The notes beneath the pieces were generated by a model. That model had not been told where the DNA came from. It did no database searches and saw only the letters and a list, made by a program, of their open reading frames with translations. A stretch of DNA of 64,000 nt, from positions 1 to 64,000 of the forward strand of contig JAMKCH010058171.1 of assembly GCA_023653785.1 (NCBI GenBank). Direction: 5' to 3'. Positions 11,236 to 22,975 of this stretch are shown here, piece by piece. Made by a program: the position numbers and the translations under genes. Source of the DNA: Ophioderma brevispina. Lineage: Eukaryota > Echinodermata > Ophiuroidea > Amphilepidida > Ophiodermatidae. The first letter of the stretch is position 1; each line of letters opens with the position of its first letter.

Positions 11236-11246
11236 CAAAAGAAGAG

Positions 11247-11502
11247 CAGTGGCGGTGCCACGGGTTGGCAAGGGGTGGCAGTTGCCCCCCTAAATGTTTT
11301 TCTTTGCCCCCCCAGTTTTTCCCCCGGCCGAAAGAAATGAGGGTTTTTGGCAAAATTCACGATTTTGGGGCCAAATGGTTTAAAACTCCAATTTTTGATA
11401 TTTTGCCTTCCCCCCCCCCCGATTTTCCCTTTGCCCCCCCCCCCAAAAAAAATTTGCACTTTCGGCCCCCCCCAAACAAGAGGTCTGTTGCCCCGCCACT
11501 TG
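11247..11502. mobile_element. hAT-type MITE, 256 bp, with perfect 8-bp target duplication
   Basis: The ends are CAGTGGCGGTGCCAC on the left and GTTGCCCCGCCACTTG on the right, imperfect inverted repeats. AAGAAGAG flanks both sides (11,239-11,246 and 11,503-11,510). The paralogous site in the second copy (about 51,155-51,175) lacks the element, which confirms an insertion. The interior is C-rich with long C runs. Eight-base duplications with CAGTGGCG-type ends place it in the hAT superfamily; it encodes nothing. Confidence 0.92.
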
Positions 11503-11633
11503 AAGAAGAGTGAGGAAAGGTGGACGGCGAAGCAGGTGACCTTGTGTTTTAGAACTGCTTGTTTAGAATCAACTATTTAGTCCCGGTCATGGTGATATTT
11601 CAATGTTTATGGGCAAATAAAAATTGCTATTTG

Positions 11634-11809
11634 CTATTTTATTATCCATTTACACATTACGAAATGATCCAACTAGTGCTTTTTTGTGCTCAAAAAAGCC
11701 ATCAGACCCCCCTTAGGCCACATTAAATTTCGGTGCGCCCATGCCAAGTAGCGCTCCCACGCTAGCATCGGTAGCCATCACTAATCGCCACTGGCATCCG
11801 ATCCTTTTT
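11634..11809 (+). repeat. Left outer inverted repeat of the 17-kb insertion
   Basis: From CTATTTTATTATCC through GATCCAACTAGTGC, CTCAAAAAAGCCAT, GCCACATTAAATTTCGGTG and CGCCACTGGCATCCGATCC, this is the imperfect reverse complement of 28,788-28,953. The right arm extends about 36 bases further outwards, so the left end looks trimmed. Confidence 0.8.
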
Positions 11810-12015
11810 GGCTCTTTTTTGTGTCTCTTTCGGGGGCACCATGTTGAATTTTTTTGGAATATTGATACATAACTTTTTTTCCCCTTTATCGCCTACTTAT
11901 GGAGACAATATTTATATATCGCAGCTGGAGGATGTTTTTTGTAACACCTAACTGTTCATCGGAGCTTGGTGGATGACTCTGAGATGTTTGTGAATATTTT
12001 TTCAAGATTGGAATT

Positions 12016-12088
12016 TCAGAATTCGGAAGTTCATAATTCGGAAGTTCAGAATTCGGAAGTTCAATTCGGAAGATCAGAATTCGGAAGA
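12016..12088 (+). repeat. 15-bp minisatellite, about five units
   Basis: Units are TCAGAATTCGGAAGT with small variants (TCATAATTCGGAAGT, TCAATTCGGAAGA). It sits between the outer and inner inverted repeats. Confidence 0.85.
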
Positions 12089-12305
12089 TGTTGATAGAAG
12101 TATTATTAAATCATTACACTAGCTGATTTTCCTTTACACCAATGTTGACGGAAATATAATGCATTTCCCTTCTGAGAGTGGAATGCCCCAAAATACCTAT
12201 TTTTAACAACCTATTTTTTAGCACCCCTAAAAAGAGAAAAGGTCCTCAACCATGAGACCCCAGGTCACAATGCCCGTCGGGCGCTTACTCTTCCCAATTC
12301 CGTTT
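12085..12305 (+). repeat. Left inner inverted repeat (~220 bp)
   Basis: Words in order are CTGATTTTCCTTT, CCAATGTTGAC, GTGGAATGCCCC, AATACCTATTTT, AGCACCC, AAAAAGAGAAAA, GACCCCAGGTCA, TTACTCTT and CCCAATTCCGTTT. All recur in inverted order at 18,465-18,655. Similarity stops on the inner side just after CCGTTT. Together the arms bound a 6.57-kb unit, the size and layout of a terminal-inverted-repeat element; DIRS-type retroelements also have inverted ends. Confidence 0.8.
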
Positions 12306-12789
12306 TTGGCCGCCTTACCAAACGGACGCTTGTTACCGCCGCCTGTCATTAATCATCCGCCAAAATTCAACTGAGATTTTTGTACTGGACTATGTTTTGT
12401 CGTCTCATACGGAATACTCCTACTAACTATAACCATAACTATCTGGATATATTACTGTATTATATACTTCTGGATTATAACGCTCTATTTGGACGGACTA
12501 AACACGATTTTTACGGCCCTCCGGAGAGCGTGATTGTGGATCCTTTTTTGTGCCGCCACTGCGGTCCATGTGATCTGTGTAGCGGGCAAAGAAGGTAACA
12601 AAGGCAGCCATTGCCGGACGTGGTGCGTGCTTTGGATGCCTTGCTTGTTGTGTGAGCCTGTTTTCTGTTTTCTGTATTGCCATACTATCATAAACAGTTC
12701 GATTTGGTGAGTGTGTCTATTATTTTATTTCTTATGCTTGTTGTATTTTAATAAAATATGTGAAGACTGAACTTTGGAAAATTCTTTAA
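12306..12789. other. AT-rich spacer between inner repeat and GC-rich tract
   Basis: It holds a 72-codon frame (12,380-12,598) ending in a cysteine cluster CRHCGPCDLCSGQRR. This could be a fragment of a zinc-binding Gag-like or transposase-like protein, or chance. An AATAAA polyadenylation word lies near 12,750. Nothing else is recognisable. Confidence 0.3.
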
Positions 12790-15700
12790 CCTGTGTGCTT
12801 TGTTACCGCGACGGTATCTTGTCTCCGCGTTGGCGGGACGGGTCTGCTCTGCCTTTTTGCTTGTTTCCCCTTGGGATTTTGGCGGCTGCAGACATTCCGG
12901 TACAGGCAGCCTTCGGTTTGCCTTAATAGCGTTGCTATAGGCCGGCCCCTCGGCGGGGGCCAGCCTGGCTAGCGGCCGGCTCTGGCTCGCCTGATTGCTC
13001 GTTGCTTTATCGTTGCAGGCTAGCATGGTCTGCTCTGCTCTCTCCCTGTGGATTGAGCGGCGTCCGGTCCGTCGGTGGCGGTGTGTTGGCTATGGGGCTG
13101 TACGCCCGGGTTTTCCCGGCCGATCCATCGCCATTACCGACACCCGCGCTCTGTGGTTAGGGGTCTCGGACGCCTGCAACTGCGCTGCCGTGGTACCGGT
13201 CCCGGGGCTTGATTAAGTCACCAGCCCGGAGGCTGTTTGCCCTCGGTCCCCGTTACGGGCGCCGCGGTGTCGTTTAAATGCTCACTGCTCCCCCCGCATG
13301 TCTAGCCTCTCGCCCGCGCGGGTGTCATCTGGCTCGCTGCATGCTCTTCACCAGGCCTCACGGGCTAGTTGGGCGCGCAGCGCTTCGCCAGGATGTTTCC
13401 CCCCCGCTCACGCGGGGTACCGCGTGGTTTCTGGTGCGGTTCGACCAGCAACTGGTTCCCGCTAAACGGTTCAGCCGTTACGGCACACCCTGCTGACTAG
13501 CCTGCTAGCCCCGCGGGGTAATCCTCTGGCTCGTGCGGCATGCTTCACCAGGCCTTCACGGCTAGGTGGGGCGGCGCACGCTTTGCCATTTGTTCCCCCG
13601 CTACGCGGGGTTCCGTGTGCGGTTACTGGGGTTCGGTTCGTCCAGCGCTAGTTCCCGCTACTGGTTCCGCCGTTACGGTACACCCCCGTGGGTGTTACCG
13701 TTCTCCGCGCCCTCGGGGGGCAGCCTCCGGGGCTTGCCTCCTCGGGGGCTCAGTGCAAGGGCTGCACGCATGCCCTCTCAGGGCCGTGCTTGCCCGGCTA
13801 GTCCCCATGTCGCCCATAAGTCTCGCGGTTGTATAGCTCGTGGATTCCGGGACTTCTAGGGGCTTTCTCTCCCGCTTCGGCGCGGATCCTCCTCCTTTTT
13901 AATACGTCTCACCTCTCTGAGGTGATCGGCTTGGGTTGATTGTTTACACTCAATCCTTCCCGCAGGGGTGCGCTGCTTGGTGACCGTTTATTTTTATCAA
14001 CGCCGTTCCCCCGTTGGCGTTGATTTCCGGTCTTAAACTACATACTGGTCCCCTCTTATTACGGGGGCTGTTGCTCGGTTGTTGTTTTTGTCCGCCTTCC
14101 CCGCGGGCGTTTGACTTTCACTCACGGCGCCGCAACCTGTCTCCCTTGCGTGTTCGCGCCCCTTTTGGCTCTCGGGCACCCTCGGGGATGCTGTAGGTCT
14201 CGGCGGTGTCTCCCTCTCCCTCTTCCTCGGGTCTACCCAGTCTCTCGCTCTTGGCAGGGCTCCCCTACTGGGCGGCCTAGCCGGATGGCTTCACCCTTGT
14301 CTGGCATGTTGCCTTGCTTGGGGTGGAGCCCTCTCATCCTTGTGTATGTCCCGGGGTTACCGCTTCTAGTCTCTCTGACGTTGCTCTAGCTTTCTTCTGC
14401 TTCTGCATGCAGGGTACCCCCACCTTGGTGGGGGGGTGCTCCTGGCACCTGCCTGTGGCGGGCCTTGCCCGCCTCGGCCTGGGCATGGGCGCAGCATCCT
14501 GCCGTTCTAAGCTTGCCAGCTTCGGCGGGTTTTCCAGACCTTCGCCTTTATGCACTCTGCTCCCGGCGCCGCTGGGGTCTGCTTCCGCTGCTCGGGCTCC
14601 CTTTGGAGCTTGGGTATCCTCGGGCCTGTCTGCTACCCTCCCATGGCTTTTCAGCTCTGGGTCTCCGGCGCTTCTGTCGCTGCCCCCTCTGTTGGCGGCT
14701 GACGGTTGCTGTCCCGGTAGCCTCGCTCCTTCGTGGTGCTAGTGCCGGGCCCGTTCCGTGTTCACCATCGGACTTGGGGCCTCGTTCTCTTCTGCATTAG
14801 GCGTCTGGGCCATTTAGGCCTGGCTGTCCCGCCTCTTAGGCTCTGGCTGTTAGGCTTACTGCTAGCTAGCCTGGTCCGCTGTCTCCCTTGGGGAACGTGG
14901 ACTCAGGCTATGAGCAGCTTCGCTGCTCCCCGTCCTTGGTTCACTGGCCTACCGCCGCTTCCGAGTCGGGCCAGTGCAGTGCCGTCTGGCTTTAGTCTCT
15001 GTTCCCCCTTGGGTCTAGACCATGTATCCAGCTTGGTGTGATACTGGTCTTTGGGTCTTTACCCCCGACTTTCCTTTGGAGGTCGTGGCCCTTTCCTTGG
15101 CGGTCCTTGACTTCGCCTTGGTCCAGGCCTTGGGGCTTTCATGCGCCTAGCCTTTGCTACTCGCCTTAACCCTTCATTCCATTCGGGGTAGCTGCCCTGG
15201 TTCTTCCCTCGCAGCTTGGCTGGACCTTTGTCGGGCCTAGTCTGGCCTAGTGCTGATGCCCTGCGCTTGTGTATTACCTTGGCCCCTTCGGGGTTTGAGG
15301 CCTGTGCTTGCGGTCTGCGTGGCCTCCAGTGGCTCACGGGCCGCCTAGCCTGGGTTAAGGGGCTTTATGGTCCCTTCTCCCTTGGCCTTACACTCCATAC
15401 GGCCTTACACAGGGGAACCTGTTGTTCATCCTGCAGCTTGGCTGTTCTCTCCCTTGCCCTCCGTCCTCACTCTTGTGCGGGCCGAGACCCTCGGCCTAAC
15501 ATGCCGGCTGGTGGCCCTCGGGGCGAGCCTGCTCTGTGCCGGTCCTGGTCTTTGGTCTATCAGAAAAATCTTGATGCTGATGCTCGGTTCCCTCCTGGGG
15601 CTGGCTCCCACCCAGGTGGTATGCCCCGCCCCCTCTGGGCTCTGTTTGTCCTGCGCGCTGGTGGTTTTGCTCTGTTGGCTTAAAACCCCCTTACCTGTGC

Positions 15701-18240
15701 TCCGCAGGCCTTACTTTCCTCGCCCTCTTGGGGCTAGCCCTTGAGGTTTGTTCGACTTTTGCCTGGACACTTGCCACTGTTGGTGTCGTTGCTCTTTACG
15801 TGGATCCTCTCCCGTGTGGTTCGGGAGTTAGGGGCTTGCTTTGACATTTTCACGCACATTCCTTTGGCTCCCGGCTTAAAAATAGCTGGTCCGCTTCTCC
15901 CTCGGGGGACCTGGAACACGGGGGGTTTTTTTTTTTTTGGGTCGCTCGACGGTGCCCCCTCTTTGGGGCTCGTTGTACGCTTAGCGTTCGGCCCTTGTTC
16001 CGGCCTAGCGTCGGGCCTCGGCCAGCCTAGCGTTGGGGCTCGTCCCGGCCCACGCGGTTTCCCGGCTTCAGGCCCAGGGTGTGGCTCCCGATTCGTCGGG
16101 GTCCTTAGGGGGTTACCCCCTCCCCCCAGGGTTATTCACTTCCGTTTTTCGATCTCTTCACTTGGCGCGGGTTTTTTCTTTTGCCAACGCCTTCTGTCTC
16201 AACTGTGCGCCTAGTGGAATCCCGCGACGGGTATTCCTATTTTGGTGGGTTCTTCCCGAACTCCTTCGCCTTCACAGGTGGCTTTCTCAGTTGTGCTTGG
16301 CAGTTGACTTGGTTTGTCTTCCCGCCGTGCGACTGGATCTTGTGCTTTTTCTTCCCCTTAGTACCTCGGGTCCTGGGGGCACGGTTCGGGATTTTCTCTG
16401 TCTCGCTGTCTTTACCTGGGAGCCCTTGACAATGGTGGTCCTGCCCACTTTCGCGACTGGGATTTTTATCCCCTCTAAGTCTGTGACCTGAACTTAAAAG
16501 TAAAAAGTCGGTTGGGAGCTTCTCGCTCCCTGGTGGGAATGTCTCTGGGGCGTAAACCCACGCTGTGAGTCATTCTTCCCTGTCTGGCGTCTCAGTTTGG
16601 TTGACGCAGTTGGTACTCCCTTTTCTCGAGGCTTTGGTGAGCCTTAATCGGTATCTCGCCTGTTCGCGGGAAGCACCTCGCCAAGTGGCTCTCTCACTTT
16701 CACCTATCACTTTCCTCTCCTCTGGAATATTGTCGAAGCCGCTATGGCTGTCCTCGGTCCTCATTCTCGTGGCATCTATGCCGTAGTCTACTTGTTTGCA
16801 TCCGTCGATACCGATTGTCGTTCGGCTAGACCCCAGAATTTCCTCATGTTAGGATCATTCTGTCCCTCTCGACTTTGTCACCACCCCACCCTGCTCTCTG
16901 CTTGCAGTCGCCATCGGTTAGGCTTCTGCTCGGGCTTCCCCGAGCGGTTAGTGAGCTCTCGGCTGGGGTCGCCTCTCGAGGCTTGACTCGTGTTTCTGCT
17001 GAGCTAGCCTCTGGGTTCCCCCCTCTGGTAGACTTCTCGCTGGTTGTTCCCACTTTTGTCTACCTTTCGGGCCAGGATTGACTCTGGTCCGCCGATCTGG
17101 GGAAGTGCTAGTTATCATTATCTAGCCTTGTCTGCTCTTCGGTTGCCCGGATGCTGATGCTGCGGCTCCCGGTATTTTGCGAGTTTGCTCGTTCTTTCCT
17201 CGTGTTTCTTTCTCCTCCGAGTCGAGCCTGAATCGTCCCTCATCTCCTCGTGACAGTCTGAGGTGTGACTTTTTTCGCTTATTTTGAGGCTTTGTGGCTG
17301 TCTCCATCGTCCGTTGTCTGGATTTTTCAGTCGACTAGCTCAGCCTGCCACAGCCTAGGTTTTTCGGTTCGTCCTTCGGTGACGATGGTTCGTTCCATTG
17401 ACTCCTGCAAGGCGTCCGTTTCTGACCCGACAGCTAGTTTCCCTCTTGGGGTCTGAGTTCTACCGGCGAGTTTTCTTCTTTGGCGAGCCCCCAATCGGCC
17501 TTTGTGTGTCGGCGTCGCTCTACCCCGCCTTTATACTCTTTCAGGGTCCCTTTCCCGGCTGATTACCTGAGATTTCCTCTCCTTGTAGCTTCTTCCTCCG
17601 GTTCAGGGTCGGACTTATCTCTCACCCCTCCCCACGGGGCTGGGGCCTTTAGCCTTCATTCAGTTCGCTCAACCTTTATCTCCCCCGGGCCCCCTCCTGG
17701 GGTTCTTCCTCTGTGGTGTTGTCTGTTTCGGACCCACCTCGCTAGGGGCCCGGTCCCTCCTCCGTTTTTTTTTCTGGGGTTCGCTTCTTTGCCCCGGTCT
17801 TTACGCGGTCCGTCTTTGCGCTACTCTGGTTCCCTCCCGGATCATCATTTGTTCGCAAGGCTGTGAGGCCTTTGCCGGTCGGGGTGCTGCTGGGTCGGGG
17901 CCCTTTGTCCAGGGGCCTACGTCGCACTCCAGTCTCTTGGTCGAGCTCTTCCTCTCTCTCGCCTATTCCTTAGGCTGGTTTTCTCTGCTGGATTCGCGGC
18001 TCTGGCCTCGCCTCCAAAAACTTGGCCAGTCTTTTTAATCCACTTATAAAGTCTAAGTTCCTTTTACTCACCCTTGGTGTACTTCACTGGTTAGGTGAGT
18101 TATGGCTTCCGACCTTTTAGGAATCTAGATTCCATGTGTTTTTTTTTCGGCTCTGGCGTTTTTTGGTCTACCTTTGACTGCATCCTATGGCTGCTCTCCG
18201 AATTATCATGTTCCACCTCCACCCTCCGACTGAGTTGTGG
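12790..18240. other. 5.5-kb GC-rich tract depleted of A on the + strand
   Basis: Base use changes abruptly at both edges. In three sampled 60-base lines (14,881-14,940, 15,001-15,060, 17,581-17,640) I count 20 A in 180 bases, about 11%, with T and C dominant. Words such as CCTTGGG, CCCTCGGG and GGCCTAG recur. The lack of A removes stop codons, so overlapping + frames up to about 155 codons appear in several phases; I consider them chance. On the - strand the frames are short, polar and rich in Lys, Arg, Ser and Pro, as a Gag-like protein would be, but none has a recognisable domain. No polymerase motif was found on either strand. Its position between inverted repeats says it is the body of an element; its coding content is unknown. 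Confidence 0.6.
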
Positions 18241-18464
18241 TAGCTGTGTGTTGATTTAAATAATTCATTCAACGGGGTTAATGCATATATTTCATTCCAC
18301 ATTGGTTGTAAAGGATCAGCCTCAGTGTAATGAAATTTAGTTTAAAAATACCTTCAGGTTTTATAAATCATATACCTGGGCCTGATTTCCTTTCCAATTT
18401 GACTCTTCCCGCTCCAGAGCCCGCCCCACAAACGTGATATTGCACCGCCGTGTGGGCTCCCTAT

Positions 18465-18655
18465 CCAAACGGAATTGGGTAAGAGTAATGGCCGACAGGG
18501 TTTGACCTGGGGTCACTGTTGAATACCATTTTCTCTTTTTATGGGTGCTAAAATAGGTATTTGGGGCATTCCACGTCTAGACGGGAATGCCTATATGGCA
18601 GTCAACATTGGAAAGGAAAATCAGGCCTCAGTTAAGGATTTATAAACCATCAGTG
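18465..18655 (-). repeat. Right inner inverted repeat
   Basis: It is the reverse complement of 12,085-12,305, including AAACGGAATTGGG, TGACCTGGGGTC, TTTCTCTTTTTATGGGTGCT, AAAATAGGTATTTGGGGCAT and GAAAATCAG. The inner edge is at AAACGG (18,468-18,473). Confidence 0.8.
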
Positions 18656-18659
18656 TTTT

Positions 18660-21600
18660 TTAACTATGATCCCTTCACCTGGTTGTCCCCGGCCTCAGGC
18701 CGTTTTTCCGCGTCTCTCGTACTTACAAGTATTAAGTGGGCTTATTTCCTTGGCCAGGTTAGCTCCCCCTTTTGTAAGTCCACAATTTTGACCGCCAGGG
18801 CATGTTGGGGACATGTCGCTGTCTCGTGTCTGCTCCCTTGCATAATTATATTTTCTCTTTCGCCTTTGTTAGAAGCCTCACGGTGCAACCATGTCATCTG
18901 TTTTTTCTCTAGTGTTTTTCAGCTCGTGCCGATGAATCTCTAATTCTTCTTAAGATTTCAGGGGGGGTGCCCTGCGTCTGCATGTCTCGTCTCCTTGGCC
19001 TTATCCTATGCTACTTTGATATCGGTTTCTCGGCACGGGTTTTAATACTGTATATAACACATCCGCTCCATGTTTCCGTCTACTTTTGATGTTGCATAAA
19101 GGATGTCTTCTAACTTGCCACTCGCCGCAAATGTTTGAGTGTAAGATCTTTCGAAGACAAGACAAAGAACCCTCATAACTGTGTGTGAAGTGTCTGGTTT
19201 TTGTTCAAGAGGACCTGGATATATATACACTCTATGGTCAGAATTGAATCCATAAGAATTTGGACGAATTGGATGTGGTATATGGAGAGAAAGACAAGAT
19301 GTTTTAAGGCCAAGGCTTCACCGTCCATCTCCGTCAGGGCATCTCCCTCCGGGTCAGCGACCAGCGAGCTCTAACCCAAATATTTCTATCATCCAGACCA
19401 ATCAATATCACCTTTGATTATAGTCTCCAGGCGATACTACTACCGTGGTTGCAGAGGCTACATCAGTTTATAGGCAAGTTCGCCCAGCCACAGTATCTTC
19501 GTAATAAGATAAAGGGCCCTAATGATGATTGTGAATCAGAGTGGTTAAGTAAATACTTTCGACTGGCTAATCTATCCACTCCTTCCATTCATAGTGAATT
19601 GAAAGATTATCAACGGTTGAGTAGTCCGACTATGCCGCCACTCTACAAGTTAAAAGTAATCAAACCCTGGCTATTGTCCCGTTGGACCGGTAAGACCGAC
19701 GGCTGCACGGCTATCTACATTGAGTTATGCACGGCGAACATGTATTTCACAACTTGAGATACTTGGCCTCGGTCCGAGATATTCTCAATACGTGAGCAGT
19801 CGGGGATGTCCACATAATCCCGGAGAGTAATAGATAATAAGACGCTATCAACGGGCATCCGTGGTGATGTCATATGCATATGGTCTGAGTTAAGCAACCT
19901 TGGTAGCAGTCAATAGAGGCCATCGGCCATTGTCCGACCTATTATGTGATGAGAATTGGCCAACAGTCCCAACCGTTGGACCCCCCGTAAGACCGAGGCT
20001 TTTCGTGGTTGCTCGATAGATTGTGTGATGATGTTATGGAAATGAATGAGTGTGATGATTATTCTAGAGTCTTTTCTACTACTTGACGACCGTGCTTCAC
20101 ATCCCGTGGTTTAACTCGGTCTATTACTGCAAGACTGCCGATTTGACTGTTAATTAAATGACGGGTCATGCTTTATTTCTACAAGAAAATGAGTCTTTCT
20201 CTACGGCGATAGTGGAGTTAAGAATTCTTTCAACACGTTCGGAGCTTTTCCCCACGTCTCGAGGAAATTTAGAGTTGTCGTGCAGAGGTGTTTATTCAAT
20301 AAGAGAATATTCTTACTCCGCCTCTTTTCAGGAGTACATTTGTTTACAGTCCAGCCTGTCCATCTGCCTATCCGAGCCTATCGCCGGCTGTTACCGTGGT
20401 TATTCTGTTGAAAGTGCGTTCTTCCGTTCTTCGTCGAGCTACCGTCGGGGGGCCGTCCACCATTGGTCTCTTCTCCTCTTCTCCGATGTAAACCCCCCGC
20501 TTCTACCTTTCTGACCCTTTCTTCCTTAGACCAACAACCGTTCTTTCCTTCTAGTCCCCCATTGGCCGTTTTCTCACCCTCTTTACCCAACCGTTCATTT
20601 CTTCCTTCTTCCTAACAGTCTAGTCAAGCGTCCTAGCCGTCGTCGGGCTTTTACGAATGTTCCTCCTCTCCCGTTCACGTCACTCGTACCAGCAAGGTGA
20701 GATTCCCCGTGTTCTGTTCTTCAAGACGCCTCTCGACTTCCAGAGGTTGTATTTTAGTATGCAAAGTCTTCGGAGAGTATTCCATTCCTGTGATAGTAGT
20801 TGGGGTTCGTCTCCGTACAGAGAATAGCTTCCACTAAATCGTTAAGATTCTTCTCCACTCCGCCTAGAGGGTTTCATTCGAGTAGCAAGCAAAGACTCAG
20901 ATTCTCCTAGCCATATTTATGAAGTTTTAAGAGCTCCTTCGGATAGTTCTTCACGTCGGGAATCCAGTTCTATATCAGGGGATATTTCTGGACAAGACAT
21001 ATGATGACTTTTTCATAGCTTTAACTAAAGATCCGGATCCGATTATGTTATTAGACAAGGCCGTTTCTACTCCGACGGGAACGTTCCTCTGACAACAATG
21101 ACATCGCCTCTTTTAGTGACTCCTTTTATAAGAGTTCAAGTTGAATGATGTCTATGATTTTTCGAAATCAATACTTAAGATGATGATTCTTTCATGTAGT
21201 GGTTAATAATCAATAGCTTGCGGTAAAGTTATTTCTGCCTCCCATTGAGGTGAGCGGAAATTAAAGTGTTATGTATGACGATTCTTTAGAAGTAACCTAT
21301 CGGAAGTGGTTTAATTTCTTCTCCATTACTCTTTCTTTATGATTCATCACACTATGAGCCTCCTTCAGGGACAGCTCCCTTCCTATTTGCAGTCAGCTGA
21401 GTTTTTGGAGACTACTCACTCCACTATTGGCTAATTCTACTCCCTCATTGCACTTTCTAGTCGAAGTATCGCCAGTTTATAGCGCACTGGTGAAAGTTTG
21501 GTAAAGATTTCGGATTGATAGAGGATACCCACTGTGAAAGTTCCTTCCGCAATTTGTGGTGCGCCTTAATTCCTAGTCGTCTCTCTGTGAAAAAGTACCT

Positions 21601-21870
21601 ATTTTCCTAATGTTCCCTGTTCTGGCTCGTCGGGCTGTTTGGTTCCTCGAGGTTTGAAATGTGATTCGACTATTCTTCACGATACTTAGTCTACAGTTTC
21701 TTCTTCTTTCTGCTTCAAGCTGCTAAACATCACATGAAACAGTTGGTGAAGCCGCTTATTCCGTGCTGATCTAGACAGACTTTTGATGAGTTTCATAATC
21801 CTAGTAGGTATGTGTTTCTCAACAACAATCCAGGAAAACATTTTATACTCACTTTCATCTATATTCGACT
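18660..21870. other. Decayed sequence, possibly 5' part of the DIRS-like element
   Basis: No frame longer than 118 codons. The + strand has pyrimidine-rich stretches (20,400-20,900) and many in-frame stops. Because a DIRS-like polymerase lies downstream on the + strand, this could be its degenerate upstream (Gag-like) region, but no Gag motif is visible. Confidence 0.25.
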
Positions 21871-21874
21871 TCCT

Positions 21875-21955
21875 ATCAGGAGTCTTGTTACTGTATGAAT
21901 GGTGTGGAGAATTAGAAGTTGCCACTTTTTCGGCTTGGTGTTGCCGACTTTGGTA
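21875..21955 (-). repeat. Penelope-like 3' segment, arm A of an inverted pair
   Basis: The + strand word CTATCAGGAGTCTTGTTACT and what follows up to GCCACTTTTTCGGC occurs inverted at about 22,970-23,047. It lies just past the end of the coding remnant, as expected for the element's 3' tail. Confidence 0.75.
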
Positions 21956-21959
21956 GTTT

Positions 21960-22975
21960 GCCGTTGGTGAATGACTTGGCGGTAATCTGATCAAAGCTTG
22001 TAGCCCCCCTCGTCTTTGTTCAGAGTGTGCTTCCCTCTGCTAACGGATCCCCTAGTGGCTTCTTTCAACCACCGTGTGGTTTTGTTTTTTCTTGGTCAAT
22101 GATCTTGGCCTCATCCCACCCTTGACATATTTGTTTTGCGCTACATGTTCCTAAATGGCTTGACTTAAATGGGACGTTGGTGGACGATTTTCTTTGTGCC
22201 CTGGTATAAGCCCGTTGGCGCTGATTTTACAGTTTCTTTTTGATGTTCTGTAAGTCTAGTTTGAGAGGCTCCTGTTCCCCAAGTAGCTTTTGGAGCAGCT
22301 CTTACACGGAATTTCATAGACCACTCGGGCTGTCTGCAATGGGTCCTCGTTGTCTTAGGAGAACGAGTAGATCCTCATTGTCTTATGGGGCTTCATGGAT
22401 GTTGAGAAACCATTTTCTTGAAGAATCTGGACAGTTTATCAGAGAGTCCTTCAACATATGGGATGACGAAAGGCCTTTGTTCTTACTTGTGTTGTCCTTG
22501 TTTGTTGTTTTCACTTTGGAAACGACCTTTTGGTCTCCTTAACCTTGTTTATATATCGACCACTGTGGGTACCACATGCTACGAAATGCTTGACAGATGT
22601 TGTTGTCTTCCCTCTAGTCGTCTTGCTCCTTTGATATACTGTCCTTTCTGTCCTAAGGTTCTTTACCACCCCCAAGTTTTTGATGTAGCGGGTGATGAAG
22701 AGCGATTGAAAACTGGAGATATTGATTGGTGTGGGTTGGTTTACGGTAGATCTCAAACTTGAATGTACCCGTCTCTTTGTGCGAGTGATCTGAGGTCTAA
22801 GAATGGAAGCTGCCCTCGGACTCTTCCTCATATGTAAATTTAATGCTGCCCGTAGGGTAGACTTGATTGAGATGATTGGTAAGATTTTCCGCCTCCCCTT
22901 CTTGATAATCTCCAACACGTCGTCGACGTATCTTTCACTTAGGCCTCATGATTCGGGAGCTAACCAATTCGCAAA
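21960..22975 (-). pseudogene. Penelope-like retroelement polyprotein, decayed, C-terminal half
   Basis: Read on the - strand with frame changes, the motifs run in Penelope order. RYVDDVLEIIKKG is the reverse transcriptase catalytic motif (YVDD at 22,919-22,930). GVVKNL is the end of the RT, and PYVEGLSDKLSRFFKK (near 22,476-22,420) is the linker. VVYEIPCKSC followed by SYLG starts the GIY-YIG endonuclease (22,326-22,270). WDEAKIIDQEKT (near 22,115-22,080) and TLNKDEGGYKL (near 22,028-21,993) end the protein. Such elements copy themselves by target-primed reverse transcription, using the endonuclease to nick DNA. Several stops and shifts make this copy dead. The N-terminal half is missing because homology ends at an inversion junction near 22,975. 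Confidence 0.85.

Larger units (their letters stand above)
4340..11633 (+). repeat. Copy 1, first part, of an ~8-kb direct duplication
   Basis: Colinear with 43,493-51,297 from end to end. It includes the same word order around 5.2 kb, the CCGGTACCAAGGA word near 6.96/46.99 kb, the exon-like pieces at 7.5 and 9.9 kb, the tandem arrays at 8-9 kb and the GGTCA arrays at 10.4-11.2 kb. By eye the copies are roughly 85-90% identical, with many single-base gaps. Similarity breaks at 11,633 and resumes at 28,986, which defines a 17.35-kb insertion. It could be a segmental duplication, a large repeat present elsewhere in the genome, or partly an assembly product. Confidence 0.85.

Noticed and set aside
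11163..11513. Proline-rich frames at 11.2-11.5 kb
   Set aside because: They translate the C runs of the hAT-type MITE.
13000..17870. Overlapping + strand frames of 90-157 codons in the GC-rich tract
   Set aside because: A depletion removes stop codons in every phase. The frames overlap each other, lack motifs and have low-complexity Leu/Pro/Ser-rich products.
22418..22762. 114-codon + strand frame
   Set aside because: It is the antisense shadow of the Penelope-like RT and GIY-YIG remnant on the - strand.
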